Source: CAZGXI01 sp964529715
Lineage (GTDB): Bacteria; Chloroflexota; Anaerolineae; Aggregatilineales; Ch27
Direction of reading: 5' to 3'
NCBI GenBank assembly: GCA_964529715.1
Contig: CAZGXI010000039.1
Span: forward strand, 1 to 44,104
Length of the DNA stretch: 44,104 nt
Part shown: piece by piece, positions 15,255-25,075 of the stretch
How the letters are laid out: each line of letters opens with the position of its first letter
How positions within the stretch are numbered: the first letter of the stretch is position 1
Made by a program: the position numbers and the translations under genes
Notes under the pieces: model-generated
Told to the model about the DNA's origin: nothing
Database searches by the model: none
Seen by the model: only the letters and a program-made list of their open reading frames with translations

Positions 15255-16523
15255 ATGCAGACTGTCCGGGCATCGATCCCTGTGCGACTGGCGGGCGTGC
15301 GCTGGCGTTTCTGGCTGCCGGTGATGCTGCTGTGGCTGGTTTATCTGGCCGTCGTGCTGCTGATCTACATCTACCACCCCAACGGCGCGGGTGACTTCGC
15401 CTACTACTATCGGGGCGCCGTCCGGCTGAACCAGGGCCGCGACCTGTACGCCGACCTGGCGCCCAACGACTACATCGGCCCGCCGCTGCTGGTGCAGGTG
15501 ATTGCGCCCGTTGCTGCCGTCGCCGACCGGCGGGCGGCTTCGCTGGTGTGGTTTGCCGCCAACGTCGCGGCGCTGTTCGGCACACTGGCGCTGCTGGACC
15601 GCTACGTGACCGGACCGCGCTCCCGGCTGCTATTGTGGATCGCGCCGGTGTTCTTCGTGCCGACGCTGATGTCCTTCTGGCATGGACAGGCGACGGTGAT
15701 CCTGGGCCTGCTGACGGTCGGCGCGTGGGCCGCCGTCAAAGAAGACAGGCCCCTCCTGGCGGGCGTCCTGCTGGCGGTGGGGGCGTGGATCAAGTTCTAT
15801 CCGGGTCTGCTGATCCTCTACTTCCTGTGGAAGCGCGAGTGGCGCGTAGTCATCGGCGCGCTGGCGGCAGGGCTACTGTTGGGGCTGGTGCAGATGGTCG
15901 GCGTCGGGCCGCCGGTGTTCTTCGGCTACTTCACCGATGTGTTGCCGGGCCTGCTGGCAGAAGGACAGCCGCACCTCAGCCACTCGAACCAGTCGGTGCT
16001 GGGGTTCGCGCTGCGCCTGTTCGCGGACGTGCCGCAGGTCGTGCCGCTGGCGGTCAGTCCGACGCTGTTCAATCTCACCCGCCTGGGCCTGATGCTGGCC
16101 CTGCTCGGCGGCACCCTCTGGCTGATCTCACGCCCGGTCCGGCTGGCGCAGACCTCGCCGCGCAGGTTCGACCTGGAATACGCCCTGGTGCTGATCGACG
16201 CGCTGCTGCTCGGCTCGACTCTGTGGCTGGCCGGGATGTTCTCGCTGCTGCTGGTTTATGTCGCGCTGCTCAGAGAAGCGCCCCGCCGCAGCCGCAAGCG
16301 CCTGGCGCTGTGGTGCGTGCTGACCTTCGCCCTGATCGCACTGCACCTGTTTCTGTTCCTGAGTCTCCAGCCGCCTTCGGAGAACACCCTGCCCGGCCTA
16401 GCACTCTCGACGCCGTTTTTCGGCGTGCTCCTCCTGTGGTGGATGACCGCCCAAGAGGCCGCCAACGTCCGACCCACGCCTGCGCCCGCCGTTTTACAGC
16501 GCGAACAAACGGACCTGTCATAA
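15255..16523 (+). CDS. DUF2029/GT87-like membrane mannosyltransferase
   Basis: A 422-aa protein with about 10-11 membrane segments. The first outer loop has GAGDFAYYYRGAVRLNQGRDLY, close to the DUF2029 (GT87) pattern D-[FY]-x-x-Y-Y-x-G...L-x-G-x-x-LY; the Asp is the likely catalytic residue. SFWHGQATVILGLL and GAWIKFYPGLL, also typical, follow. Characterised relatives are polyprenyl-phosphomannose-dependent mannosyltransferases. The ATG at 15255 has AAGGAG 8 bases upstream, and that site overlaps the previous gene's stop, so the pair probably acts together on a surface glycan or glycoprotein. Confidence 0.85.
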   Translation: MQTVRASIPVRLAGVRWRFWLPVMLLWLVYLAVVLLIYIYHPNGAGDFAYYYRGAVRLNQGRDLYADLAPNDYIGPPLLVQVIAPVAAVADRRAASLVWFAANVAALFGTLALLDRYVTGPRSRLLLWIAPVFFVPTLMSFWHGQATVILGLLTVGAWAAVKEDRPLLAGVLLAVGAWIKFYPGLLILYFLWKREWRVVIGALAAGLLLGLVQMVGVGPPVFFGYFTDVLPGLLAEGQPHLSHSNQSVLGFALRLFADVPQVVPLAVSPTLFNLTRLGLMLALLGGTLWLISRPVRLAQTSPRRFDLEYALVLIDALLLGSTLWLAGMFSLLLVYVALLREAPRRSRKRLALWCVLTFALIALHLFLFLSLQPPSENTLPGLALSTPFFGVLLLWWMTAQEAANVRPTPAPAVLQREQTDLS

Positions 16524-16535
16524 AATGCGGATTGC

Positions 16536-16568
16536 CCCTTTGCGATCTTTGCGCCCTTTGCGGTGAAA
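16536..16568. repeat. GCAAAG-type dispersed repeat
   Basis: Three spaced copies of CTTTGCG in a row, ending in GCGGTGAA. It is the reverse complement of the type of sequence inserted at 14591-14625. It lies between the DUF2029 gene and the trpS promoter. Confidence 0.6.
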
Positions 16569-16609
16569 AGTTCGCTGTAACGCGGTGTTACCTCGCCTGA
16601 AAAAGCGGC

Positions 16610-16638
16610 TTGACACGCCTGCGGGTCGCGCGTATACT
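16610..16638 (+). promoter_or_regulatory. trpS promoter
   Basis: TTGACA (16610-16615), a 17-bp spacer and TATACT (16633-16638), near-consensus. The RNA would start near 16645, just ahead of the T-box. Confidence 0.85.
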
Positions 16639-16644
16639 CACAAA

Positions 16645-16956
16645 CAATCAAACACACTAACGGCTGTGAAGAGGACGAGTAAGCGTCGAAGCGGCGGCCC
16701 AGAGAGCGGGAGTTCAGGTGCAAGTCCCGTCCGCGCGCCGACGCCGAATGGACCTCAGAGCCGCCGGGCGAACGGCTTTCGCGCCCAGTAGCCCGTGCCG
16801 GAGCTGCCACCGTTATCAGGGCAAAGGGCATCGCGGAAGAAATTCTGCCGTGCTCACCAGAGTGAGGCTGGCCGCGACGACGCGACCAACCTAAGCGGGG
16901 TGGCACCGCGGGCGTGAACAGGCGCTCGTCCCCAACCGGGGGATGAGCGTTTTTTG
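16645..16956 (+). promoter_or_regulatory. tRNA-Trp T-box leader
   Basis: The leader has the T-box marks in order: stem I with the AGAGAG element (about 16701-16706), the specifier TGG at 16749-16751 followed by A, and the T-box core GGTGGCACCGCGG at 16899-16911, then a terminator. The TGGC of the core would pair with the GCCA end of tRNA-Trp, as the discriminator of bacterial tRNA-Trp is G. Uncharged tRNA-Trp should stabilise the antiterminator and switch on trpS. The codon and discriminator both agree with tryptophan, which makes the call firm. Confidence 0.93.
16923..16955 (+). terminator. T-box terminator
   Basis: The stem CGCTC-G-TCCCC pairs with GGGGA-T-GAGCG around a short loop and is followed by six T (16950-16955). 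This is the off-state hairpin of the trpS leader. Confidence 0.92.
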
Positions 16957-16963
16957 TTGGTAG

Positions 16964-17118
16964 CGGTCAGCCATCAGCTTTCAGCTATCAGGCAAAGCCT
17001 CTCCCTGACCTTTCCGTACCAGGAAAGCAAAAGAACCTGCTCAACAGGCCCTACTTCAGGAAACGAAGCACAGGGCAACGATCAAAACGGATGACTGACG
17101 GCTGAAAGCTGAAAGCTT
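16964..17118. repeat. MITE-like element with GTCAGC/TTTCAGC inverted ends
   Basis: The left end reads GGTCAGCCATCAGCTTTCAG and the right end CTGACGGCTGAAAGCTGAAA, roughly inverted copies about 110 bases apart. No coding capacity. It lies between the T-box terminator and the trpS ribosome site, lengthening the leader. A related element is at 18598-18742. Confidence 0.65.
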
Positions 17119-17134
17119 ATTCGAGGAGGAATCC

Positions 17135-18175
<1,041 letters not shown>

Positions 18176-18216
18176 GCGAGGTTTGTCGTCGCCCGGCAAA
18201 CGTGAACTTCAGGATA

Positions 18217-18246
18217 CAGCGGCGGGTAGCCCGGTGTCCGCCGCTG
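18217..18246. terminator. Hairpin between convergent genes
   Basis: A perfect 9-bp stem (CAGCGGCGG / CCGCCGCTG) with a 12-base loop lies between the stops of trpS and the emfourin gene. It has no T-run and may act weakly on both strands. Confidence 0.45.
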
Positions 18247-18269
18247 TCGTGTATATCGGCGGGGATCGG

Positions 18270-18581
18270 CTATTCCCGGCTACGCTGTGAGCGGGCCAAC
18301 AGAGTCAGCCGCCGCAAGAGGGGTTGTAGCTCCGTCGGGGCCGCCGCATCGGTAGTGGTTACCGTGTGCATCCGATCCTCGGCTTCCACCGTCAGGACAT
18401 AGTGGAACTGGTCTGCGCCGGGCGTGGCAGAAGTCAAATGTGTGGGCAGGTCGAAGAAGCCGGCCGATTCGACCATCTGCCGCAGGGCGCGCGCCTCATC
18501 GTTTGGCAGCGTGTTGTCATCGACGGTCGCCGCCATCCGCACGCCCATAAAACCGCCGCTCCGCTCAAAGTGAATCTTCAT
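18270..18581 (-). CDS. Emfourin-like protealysin inhibitor
   Basis: A 103-aa protein with the emfourin pattern: MKIHFERSGGFMGVRMAA at the start, LPNDEARALRQMVESAGFFDLP in the middle, and DQFHYVLTVE before a C-terminal PLLRRL. Emfourin is a protein inhibitor of protealysin-like M4 proteases, usually encoded beside them. Here the M4 protease gene is directly upstream on the same strand. The start is the ATG at 18581, with GGAGG 6 bases upstream; a longer frame from 18608 has no such support. A 145-bp repeat element separates the two genes. Confidence 0.85.
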   Translation of the reverse strand: MKIHFERSGGFMGVRMAATVDDNTLPNDEARALRQMVESAGFFDLPTHLTSATPGADQFHYVLTVEAEDRMHTVTTTDAAAPTELQPLLRRLTLLARSQRSRE

Positions 18582-18597
18582 TGCACCCTCCTTTGAA

Positions 18598-18742
18598 GCC
18601 GTCAGCAATCAGCAATCAGCCGTCAGTCATGACACCTTTACGCCAACGAGTTTTCGCCCGAACGCCAACTCCGAATCGCTAACCGCTACTTGCTCAACAC
18701 AGCCCACCTCTTGCTGACGGCTGACCGATGATTGCTGACGAC
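18598..18742. repeat. MITE-like element between protease and inhibitor genes
   Basis: The ends GCCGTCAGCAATCAGCAATC and TGACCGATGATTGCTGACG are approximate inverted copies. The type is the same as at 16964-17118. It fills nearly the whole space from the protease stop to the inhibitor's ribosome site. Confidence 0.65.
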
Positions 18743-18749
18743 CCCCTGG

Positions 18750-19889
18750 CTAACCGCTCGTCGTCGATGGGCGTGTCACGATGGCCTTGAACAGCGCCGC
18801 CAGCAGCTCGCCGCAGCCGCCCGCCTCGACGTTGATCCCGACCTCTGCCCAGCCCTTACGGACGGCCTGCTGTTCTAGGCTGTTGGCGCCATAAAGCTCC
18901 CCCGCGACCTTGTAGGTGAGCTGCGCGGCAGCCTGGAAATTGGAGTTTGCGGCCATGTGGTCGCGCAGGGCGATGTACCAGATGCGTCCGGCCTTCTCCC
19001 AGGCGTAGCCGTCCATTTCATAGGCCGCGATGTAAAAGGCACGGTTGGGGATGCCGGAGTTGATGTGTACGCCGCCGTTGTCGTAGGACACTTGCTTGTA
19101 GTCTTTCATATGTCCCGGCTGCGGGTCCTTGCCGAGCACGGGGTCGTCATAGGCGGTGCCTGGCTCTTTCATCGAACGGATACCCACGCCGTTGACGTTT
19201 GCCGTGAACAGCCCAGCCCCGATGATCCAGTCGGCCTGGCGGGCCGTCTGGTTGAGCGCACGCTGCTTGACTAGCGACCCGAACACATCGGACAGCGATT
19301 CGTTGAGTGCGCCGGGCTGCTCCCAGTAGACCAGCCGGGCTTCGTACTGGGTGACGCCGTGCGTCAGTTCGTGACCGATCACGTCGATGGCGACGGTAAA
19401 GCGATTGAAGAGGCGCTGCGCGGCAGGCAGGTCCTCGTCGCCGTCGCCATAGACCATCTGCGTGCCGTTCCAAAAGGCGTTATCATAACCCTGGCCGTAG
19501 TGTGCCGTTGACTCCAGCTTCAGGCCGTTGCCATCAATCGAGTTACGCCCGTAAACGTCCATATAGAGGTCATAGGTCGCGCCGGACCCGTCATAAGCCT
19601 CATCGACCGCCACGTCGCCGGTGGCCGGATCACCCTCGTCGCGCATCATACGACCTGGCAGGGTGGTGCCGTTGTCAGCGTTATAGACAGTGCGGTGCTT
19701 TCCGGCGGCTGTAGCAGGGGCAACGAGCGCCGCCTCGGCCAGGGTGGTGCGCTGCCCACGAAACTGTGCGGAGAGCATCAGCGTTCGCAAAGCCCACTCC
19801 CGCTGCTCGGCGCTGCCGCGTTCGGCGATTTCCTGTAACATGTGCGGTGGAATGATGCACTGAATAGGGTGAAAACCGGTCATCATCAT
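18750..19889 (-). CDS. Protealysin-like M4 metalloprotease
   Basis: A 379-aa thermolysin-family zinc protease. Zinc ligands: HELTH (His173, Glu174 as catalytic base, His177) and the Glu of LNESLSDVFGS; the transition-state His lies in NNGGVHINSGIPN-type sequence (DNGGVHINSGIPN). The N-terminus has a short propeptide with IIPPHMLQEIAERG, the PPxxL signature of protealysin-type precursors, and no signal peptide, so it is kept or released by an unusual route, as for protealysin. The start is set at the first of three Met codons (19889), with GAGGA just upstream. The emfourin-like inhibitor gene follows. Confidence 0.93.
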   Translation of the reverse strand: MMMTGFHPIQCIIPPHMLQEIAERGSAEQREWALRTLMLSAQFRGQRTTLAEAALVAPATAAGKHRTVYNADNGTTLPGRMMRDEGDPATGDVAVDEAYDGSGATYDLYMDVYGRNSIDGNGLKLESTAHYGQGYDNAFWNGTQMVYGDGDEDLPAAQRLFNRFTVAIDVIGHELTHGVTQYEARLVYWEQPGALNESLSDVFGSLVKQRALNQTARQADWIIGAGLFTANVNGVGIRSMKEPGTAYDDPVLGKDPQPGHMKDYKQVSYDNGGVHINSGIPNRAFYIAAYEMDGYAWEKAGRIWYIALRDHMAANSNFQAAAQLTYKVAGELYGANSLEQQAVRKGWAEVGINVEAGGCGELLAALFKAIVTRPSTTSG

Positions 19890-20053
19890 CCTGTCCTCTT
19901 TTCCAACAAAGGGCTGGACAGCAGTCCAGACCCAGTAGTATGATACAGACGCCTCCTTAACTACCATCTCACATTTTCTATTAGTGGGCAAGAGAAGTGC
20001 CTATTTGCCTGTTGGTACATTGGTCCTTATCCGCTAGTCAGACAAAACAACGC

Positions 20054-20755
20054 ATGGACATCTCTCACCTTAAGCAGCAGGCCGCCGAATACGCGGTCGA
20101 TTTCGTCCAATCGGGCATGATCGTTGGCCTGGGGCATGGCAGCACTGCCATCTACGCCGTGCGCCGGATCGCAGCCCTATTCCATCAAGGCCGCCTGCGC
20201 GACATCCTCGGCGTGCCGTGTTCCCTTCAGGTGGCCGAAGAAGCCACGCGGCTGGGCATCCCACTTACCTCGTTGGATGAGTACCCGGTGGTCGATCTGA
20301 CCATCGACGGGGCAGACGAGGTCGATCCACGCCTGGACGTGATCAAGGGCGGCGGCGGGGCGCTGCTGCGCGAGAAGATCGTGGCGCAGGCCAGTCGCCG
20401 CGAGATCATTGTGGTGGACGAGCATAAACTCGTCCCGGCGCTGGGGACGGGCTGGGCCGTGCCGGTTGAAGTGATCCCGTTCGGCTGGCGCTCGCAGGCC
20501 CTTTATCTGGAGTCGCTGGGTGCGCGTGTCGTCTTGCGTGAAAAAGACGGCGCGATCTTCAAAACGGACCAGGGCAACCTGATCCTCGACTGTGCCTTCG
20601 GGCCGATCCCCGACCCGATCTCCCTGGCGGCGGCGCTGAACGGGCGGGCCGGGATCGTGGAGCACGGTCTGTTCCTGGGCCTGGTGACGGACGTGATCGT
20701 GGCCGGTGAAGCGGGCATCCGCCATCTGACGCGGGAACACGCGCCGCACGGTTAA
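20054..20755 (+). CDS. rpiA: Ribose-5-phosphate isomerase A
   Basis: A 233-aa enzyme interconverting ribose 5-phosphate and ribulose 5-phosphate in the pentose phosphate pathway. Family motifs are intact: GLGHGSTA (phosphate-binding loop), DLTIDGADEVD, KGGGGALLREKIVAQAS and VVDEHKLV. The ATG at 20054 opens the usual N-terminal helix (DISHLKQQAAEYAVDFV); no strong ribosome site is seen. It is divergent from the protease gene. The other pentose-phosphate gene here, tal-pgi, is 13 kb away, so there is no operon. Confidence 0.95.
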   Translation: MDISHLKQQAAEYAVDFVQSGMIVGLGHGSTAIYAVRRIAALFHQGRLRDILGVPCSLQVAEEATRLGIPLTSLDEYPVVDLTIDGADEVDPRLDVIKGGGGALLREKIVAQASRREIIVVDEHKLVPALGTGWAVPVEVIPFGWRSQALYLESLGARVVLREKDGAIFKTDQGNLILDCAFGPIPDPISLAAALNGRAGIVEHGLFLGLVTDVIVAGEAGIRHLTREHAPHG

Positions 20756-20812
20756 CGGGCGAACGATCTGCTCAGCGGACCGTGATGCTTGCCGCCACCA
20801 GATGATCGCCGT

Positions 20813-22558
20813 TTACCGTGCCGTCGGGCCGCCCGGCGCTTCCAGGGGAACGCTCACCTGCCATCGGCTCACCAGGGTGATCGTCTGGCAGGGCTGCGCT
20901 TCCATTCCGCCGTCCAGCGACCACGTCCGTAGGGTGACGGTTTCTCCAAAACGGGTACGCCCCTGCTGCTCCGGCGGAATGCGACGGTACTCGACATAGA
21001 TTCCCGATGTGCGCACCCGTTGGTACTGCTGCTCGACGATCTGGCGAAAGACTGGCGCGCCGAATATCCCGTCTTCTTCGCCGATATACCAGAGCTGCTC
21101 TCCGGCGTCTTCGAGAAAAGCCTCGAACTGCCGCAGTGACTCGCTGTCGCTATCCAGCGCCAGGTGTGCCGGCCGGACGGGCACCCCTGGCCCACTCGTT
21201 GAGTAGATGTATGTGGCTGCCTGGGCGGGGCGCATGATGTGGAACACGTCGGCGTTGGGCACACGCACGGGCAGTCGTTCCTGCACGTAATAAGTCAGCG
21301 GGATATGCTGCGTGATGAACGGCAGCTCGATCACCACACGGCTGCCCGGCTGAAACGTCTCGGACATCCAGGCAATGTGGCTGGTGGTCCAAAGGGAAGG
21401 GTGATTTGCCGCGACCAGATTGGGCGAGGATAGCGTCGCAGCAGACAGGGCCGCAGGCAACATCAGCAGCAAGCTCAGGGCGCGCACTGCCCTGGGACGA
21501 ATCGCGCGCAGCCCCAGGGCCATCAGCAGCGCCGCCGAGGGCAAGAGGATCACCAGATTGCGCGCCGTCACGTTGCGCATCCACTGGTTCACCGCTAATC
21601 CGACCAGTAGAATTGCCAGCGGCAGCGCCACTACGTATCCTTTACGCCAGCCGGGATCGAACCGCCAGGGCGCGGGCGCAATGTCGGGCGCGCGGCGCAG
21701 GGACGGACAGGCCAGGGCAGCAGGCAAGATCAGGCCGGCCAGTTGCAGCAGTAGAGCCAGCGGCTCGAAGGCGAATTGCAATTCGCGGTAAAGCTGTTCG
21801 ATGCCGCCGCTGCCGGTTTCGACAGCATAGAAGATTCCGCCCGGAAAGATGCTCAGGTAAAAGTCCAGTGCCGCCAGCAGGCGCGGGATCAACGCCAGGC
21901 CGAGGGCGGCAAACAACAGCACTGCCTGCCCATAGCGTTTCCGGTCCCACCGCACGAACAGCGCAAAGAAAATCGCTTGCGCCGCGAACACGTACACGAC
22001 AAACACGTGCACATAGAACGTCAGTACGCCGAACAGCCCGTACAGCAGCGCATAGCGGAGGCGCGGGCGCTGCATCCAGCGCAAAAAAGCCAGTTGCAGG
22101 CCCACCGTCCCCAGGATCAGAGCGGCGTAGGGGCGCGTTTCGCGCGTGTGCGAGGCGTAAAAGCCGGACGCCCCCAAAATGAAAACGGCCAGCAGCGCCA
22201 CCCGCCAGTCGAACAGGTCCGTTCCCAGGCGAAACAACAGTGCCAGACCGATGGCGGTGCAGAGCGCGGAGAGGTAGCGCGTGACCGGCTCGGTGTGCCC
22301 GAACAGGGCGATCCAGATTTCTAAGGCGGCGTTCTCGGCAACGTAGTGGTTCACGTTGCGCGCCAGCAGGGTGGGCAGGCTTTCGCGTTCCAGGCTGCCC
22401 AGGGCGGTGTGCACAACCCATGCCTCATCCTGACGATACATCCGCCCGGCGAACTGTGCACCGTGCAGGCCGAGAATGGCAACGGTCAGCAAAGCGAACA
22501 GGAGATAGACGAACGGCTTTTCCAAGCGCGTGTGAACAGCGGAATCGTCAGTCAGCAT
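20813..22558 (-). CDS. GT-C (GT39-like) membrane glycosyltransferase
   Basis: A 581-aa protein with about 10-12 membrane segments in the first 400 residues and a soluble C-terminal part. The first outer loop has GRMYRQDEAWVVHTALG (Asp-Glu near 44-45), the acidic pair expected in polyprenyl-phosphosugar-dependent GT-C enzymes, and ASHTRETRPYAALI follows, typical of the ArnT/PMT-like group. It is the last gene of the minus-strand block, 47 bp behind the GAF gene, and is convergent with rpiA. It could glycosylate the surface proteins encoded upstream; that is inference. Confidence 0.82.
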   Translation of the reverse strand: MLTDDSAVHTRLEKPFVYLLFALLTVAILGLHGAQFAGRMYRQDEAWVVHTALGSLERESLPTLLARNVNHYVAENAALEIWIALFGHTEPVTRYLSALCTAIGLALLFRLGTDLFDWRVALLAVFILGASGFYASHTRETRPYAALILGTVGLQLAFLRWMQRPRLRYALLYGLFGVLTFYVHVFVVYVFAAQAIFFALFVRWDRKRYGQAVLLFAALGLALIPRLLAALDFYLSIFPGGIFYAVETGSGGIEQLYRELQFAFEPLALLLQLAGLILPAALACPSLRRAPDIAPAPWRFDPGWRKGYVVALPLAILLVGLAVNQWMRNVTARNLVILLPSAALLMALGLRAIRPRAVRALSLLLMLPAALSAATLSSPNLVAANHPSLWTTSHIAWMSETFQPGSRVVIELPFITQHIPLTYYVQERLPVRVPNADVFHIMRPAQAATYIYSTSGPGVPVRPAHLALDSDSESLRQFEAFLEDAGEQLWYIGEEDGIFGAPVFRQIVEQQYQRVRTSGIYVEYRRIPPEQQGRTRFGETVTLRTWSLDGGMEAQPCQTITLVSRWQVSVPLEAPGGPTAR

Positions 22559-22605
22559 CCTACGCTCAACATTCGGTCAGGGCGCGCTTCTACGCATGGT
22601 CGTTC

Positions 22606-23775
22606 TTATGCCCGGTCGGTGGGCAGACCGTCGATGCTCAGGGCTACTGCTGCCTGGAGGGCCAGCACTTCCAGCAGGGCCTGATCCTCGTCGGAAAAGC
22701 GCCGTGTGGCGTCTTGATCTCCGACAGTGATCGCGCCGAGCACATGACCATCGTGGATCAGGGGCACGCTCATGGCGGCGCAGAAATCCAGGCTGTAGAA
22801 TCTTTCCAGCCCGCTGTCCCAGACGACATGATCGCCGACCCGCAGCGGTTGTCCACTTTGCACAACCCAACCGGCCAATCCCTGCCCACGTTCCAGGCGC
22901 GTCCCGATAGGCACCTTCTCGCCCACGCAGGCGACCACTTCCAGTTCGGCGGAAGCGTTCAGCAAAAAGAGCAGGGCTGCATCGGAATCGGTCAACTGTC
23001 GGGCGTAGCGGGCAATTTTCCCGGCCAGGTCGCCGGATGAGGGACTCGCCAGTGCCAACGCCAGGTCGCGCAGGATGCGGATGCGCCGGACCTGCGTCAG
23101 CAGCGGCGCGATGGTCGTCTGCTGGATCAGGTTGTAGCCCAGCAGCGCGGCGACCGGCCCTGCCAGCCAGGTGCCGATGCCCAGTTCGCGCAATGCCGGG
23201 ACGACCGTCATGCAGGCATTGCCCATCTGAAAAAGGGTCACCGCCAGGATCAGCCCCGGCTGCCGGATATGCCCCCGATAACGGTGCGCCAGCCAGATGG
23301 ACAATCCCTGATAAATGAACAGGATCGCGCTGGCGTAGACGGCGGCCAGCCCGACAGGGCGCAACGCGATTCCCAGCAGACCCGGCGCATCGGCAGCTAT
23401 CAACTCGCCCTGCCATAGGGGAAGCTGAAACAGCAGCCAGAAGGCCACGCCCGTGCGCACCATCACATCCAGTGGCCCCTGGGTTTTTCCGGCGACGGTC
23501 ACGATCAGCGCGAAGGCGATAACCGTGACCAGGCCATAGGCCGCCGTCGAGAGATTCACCAGCGCCGCCAGGGCGTCCGGCGCGCCGCCCTGAGCCACGA
23601 CGCCCTGGCCGAGAGCCGTTACCGCGATCCAGAACGCCAGACAGCCCAGAAATGCTTTTTGCACCTGGAAGGCGGCCCCGGCTGCGCGCTGGCGCAGCGC
23701 CAGCAGCAGCGTTCCCAGAGTCAAAGTCAGGGCCAGGGTATTTAACGTGAGCGAGAGCGCAGTCAGCGGCGGCAT
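22606..23775 (-). CDS. Seven-helix membrane protein with GAF domain
   Basis: A 389-aa protein. The first about 215 residues hold about seven hydrophobic segments. Residues about 235-385 match a GAF domain (LTDSDAALLFLLN, GQGLAGWVVQSGQPLRVGD, CAAMSVPLIHDGHVLGAITV, SDEDQALLEVLALQAAVAL). There is no kinase, cyclase or EAL/HD part, so any signal must pass to a partner protein. The C-terminus ends right after the GAF. It is flanked closely by the SH3 lipoprotein and the glycosyltransferase genes on the same strand. Confidence 0.8.
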   Translation of the reverse strand: MPPLTALSLTLNTLALTLTLGTLLLALRQRAAGAAFQVQKAFLGCLAFWIAVTALGQGVVAQGGAPDALAALVNLSTAAYGLVTVIAFALIVTVAGKTQGPLDVMVRTGVAFWLLFQLPLWQGELIAADAPGLLGIALRPVGLAAVYASAILFIYQGLSIWLAHRYRGHIRQPGLILAVTLFQMGNACMTVVPALRELGIGTWLAGPVAALLGYNLIQQTTIAPLLTQVRRIRILRDLALALASPSSGDLAGKIARYARQLTDSDAALLFLLNASAELEVVACVGEKVPIGTRLERGQGLAGWVVQSGQPLRVGDHVVWDSGLERFYSLDFCAAMSVPLIHDGHVLGAITVGDQDATRRFSDEDQALLEVLALQAAVALSIDGLPTDRA

Positions 23776-23886
23776 AGGGCAGCGGCAGCCAGGCCTCCAG
23801 GCCAGGATTTAGCGGGCAGCCATGCGCCGCCCGATCTGCTGTCATTCTGCCATCAGGCTGTCGTTCGCGCCAATGCAGGCTACTGT

Positions 23887-25005
23887 TCACCGGATTTCAA
23901 AGGTGCAACTGCCCGTCTCGAACTCGGTCTGCGTTCCCGGCCCGAACCAGCGGTAGCCGTCGGTGATAGGCGCGCTCCACGACACGCGGTAGGTGATGCG
24001 GTGTGTGCCGCGTCCCAGTTCGCCGGCGGGCACATACCAGTAGATTTCCCAGTCGCCGTCGGCGCGTTCCCGGACGCGGGTGGCGTATTGTCGCCAGTTG
24101 CCCAGCAGCCTGCCGTCGATCAACACTTCGTAGGTGACGGTGTCGAGATGTTGCTGAATGTATTCCGGCGTGGTGGCGATCCAGCCCCAGAACACATCTA
24201 TCGAGGTCCCCGCGGCCAGCGGCGGGGGGACTTCGTTGAACTGCTCACAGTAAGCCAGCACGTCGAACCCGCTGGTAGGGGGCAGGACCGTCGCCTGGGT
24301 CGGTGAAGCGGTAGCGGTGGACATGAGCGCGGGGATAGGCGTGACAATGGGGATGTCCCCGCCGGGAACGGCGGTCTGGCTGAACGTGGGGGTGGCCGTC
24401 AGCGTGCCCGGTGTGCGTCCGAGCGTGGCAGTGGCCGTGTCACTCGGCGTGGCCGTGATCGGCTGACCGCCCAACAGCGATGTGGCGATGGGGGTGCCAC
24501 TGACCTCCAGCACCACGCCCGGCGGCGTGTCGGAAGCGGTCGGCGTGGGGCTGGGCGGGATGCTGATCAGGTCGGCGGCCATCCATCCTTCGGTGCCGTC
24601 TTCCAGACGGATGTTATACCAGCGCCGGCTCTCGTCGGTGGCCAGGACGATCACGTCGGTGTTGCTGGGCACGCCTCGGATAACCGCAAAGGAGGTGCCG
24701 GGGCCGGCCCGCATGTTAACCGCTGCCTGGACCGAGGCAACTCGCCCAATGACCGGCGGCGTCGGCGAGGGTGTGGGGGTATCCGACGGTGTGGGTGGAA
24801 TGGCGGTGTCGGTCGGCGTGTACGTAAAGGTCGGGCGTGGGCTGGCGCTAGGGATGGGTGTGGCGGTGTAGCGCGGCGTCAGCGTCGCCAGGGGGACCAG
24901 CGTATTGGTCGGCAGCGCGAGGGTCGCGGTGGGGTTGATGTTCATGCAGGCCGCGCCCCCAACCAACAACAGGAAAACCGCCGCAGTCCAGACGATGCGT
25001 CTCAC
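23887..25005 (-). CDS. SH3-domain lipoprotein with Pro/Thr spacers
   Basis: A 372-aa exported protein. The lipobox LVGGAAC places the lipidated Cys at residue 20. Pro/Thr spacers (about 24-85 and 150-250) flank a bacterial SH3 domain at about 88-150 (AAVNMRAGPGTSFAVIRGV, then WYNIRLEDGTEGWMAADLI). A C-terminal beta-rich domain (about 250-372) has two Cys that could pair. Bacterial SH3 domains bind peptidoglycan or proteins. The start is GTG at 25005 with GAGGAGGGAG upstream. It has its own promoter, separate from the Tad-like operon by a double hairpin. Confidence 0.85.
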   Translation of the reverse strand: MRRIVWTAAVFLLLVGGAACMNINPTATLALPTNTLVPLATLTPRYTATPIPSASPRPTFTYTPTDTAIPPTPSDTPTPSPTPPVIGRVASVQAAVNMRAGPGTSFAVIRGVPSNTDVIVLATDESRRWYNIRLEDGTEGWMAADLISIPPSPTPTASDTPPGVVLEVSGTPIATSLLGGQPITATPSDTATATLGRTPGTLTATPTFSQTAVPGGDIPIVTPIPALMSTATASPTQATVLPPTSGFDVLAYCEQFNEVPPPLAAGTSIDVFWGWIATTPEYIQQHLDTVTYEVLIDGRLLGNWRQYATRVRERADGDWEIYWYVPAGELGRGTHRITYRVSWSAPITDGYRWFGPGTQTEFETGSCTFEIR

Positions 25006-25036
25006 GGATCTCCCTCCTCCTCGGACAACCGACGTG

Positions 25037-25066
25037 AGTATAGTATAGAACGATCCGCCGGGGCAA
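25037..25066 (-). promoter_or_regulatory. Promoter of the SH3 lipoprotein gene
   Basis: On the minus strand, TTGCCC (25066-25061), 18 bp, TATACT (25042-25037), about 30 bases before the GTG start. Confidence 0.6.
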
Positions 25067-25075
25067 GGAAAAGGC

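Noticed and set aside
19890..19991. Longer N-terminus for the M4 protease
   Set aside because: The in-frame extension begins at a TTG, lacks a signal peptide, and the ribosome site GAGGA sits just before the three Met codons.
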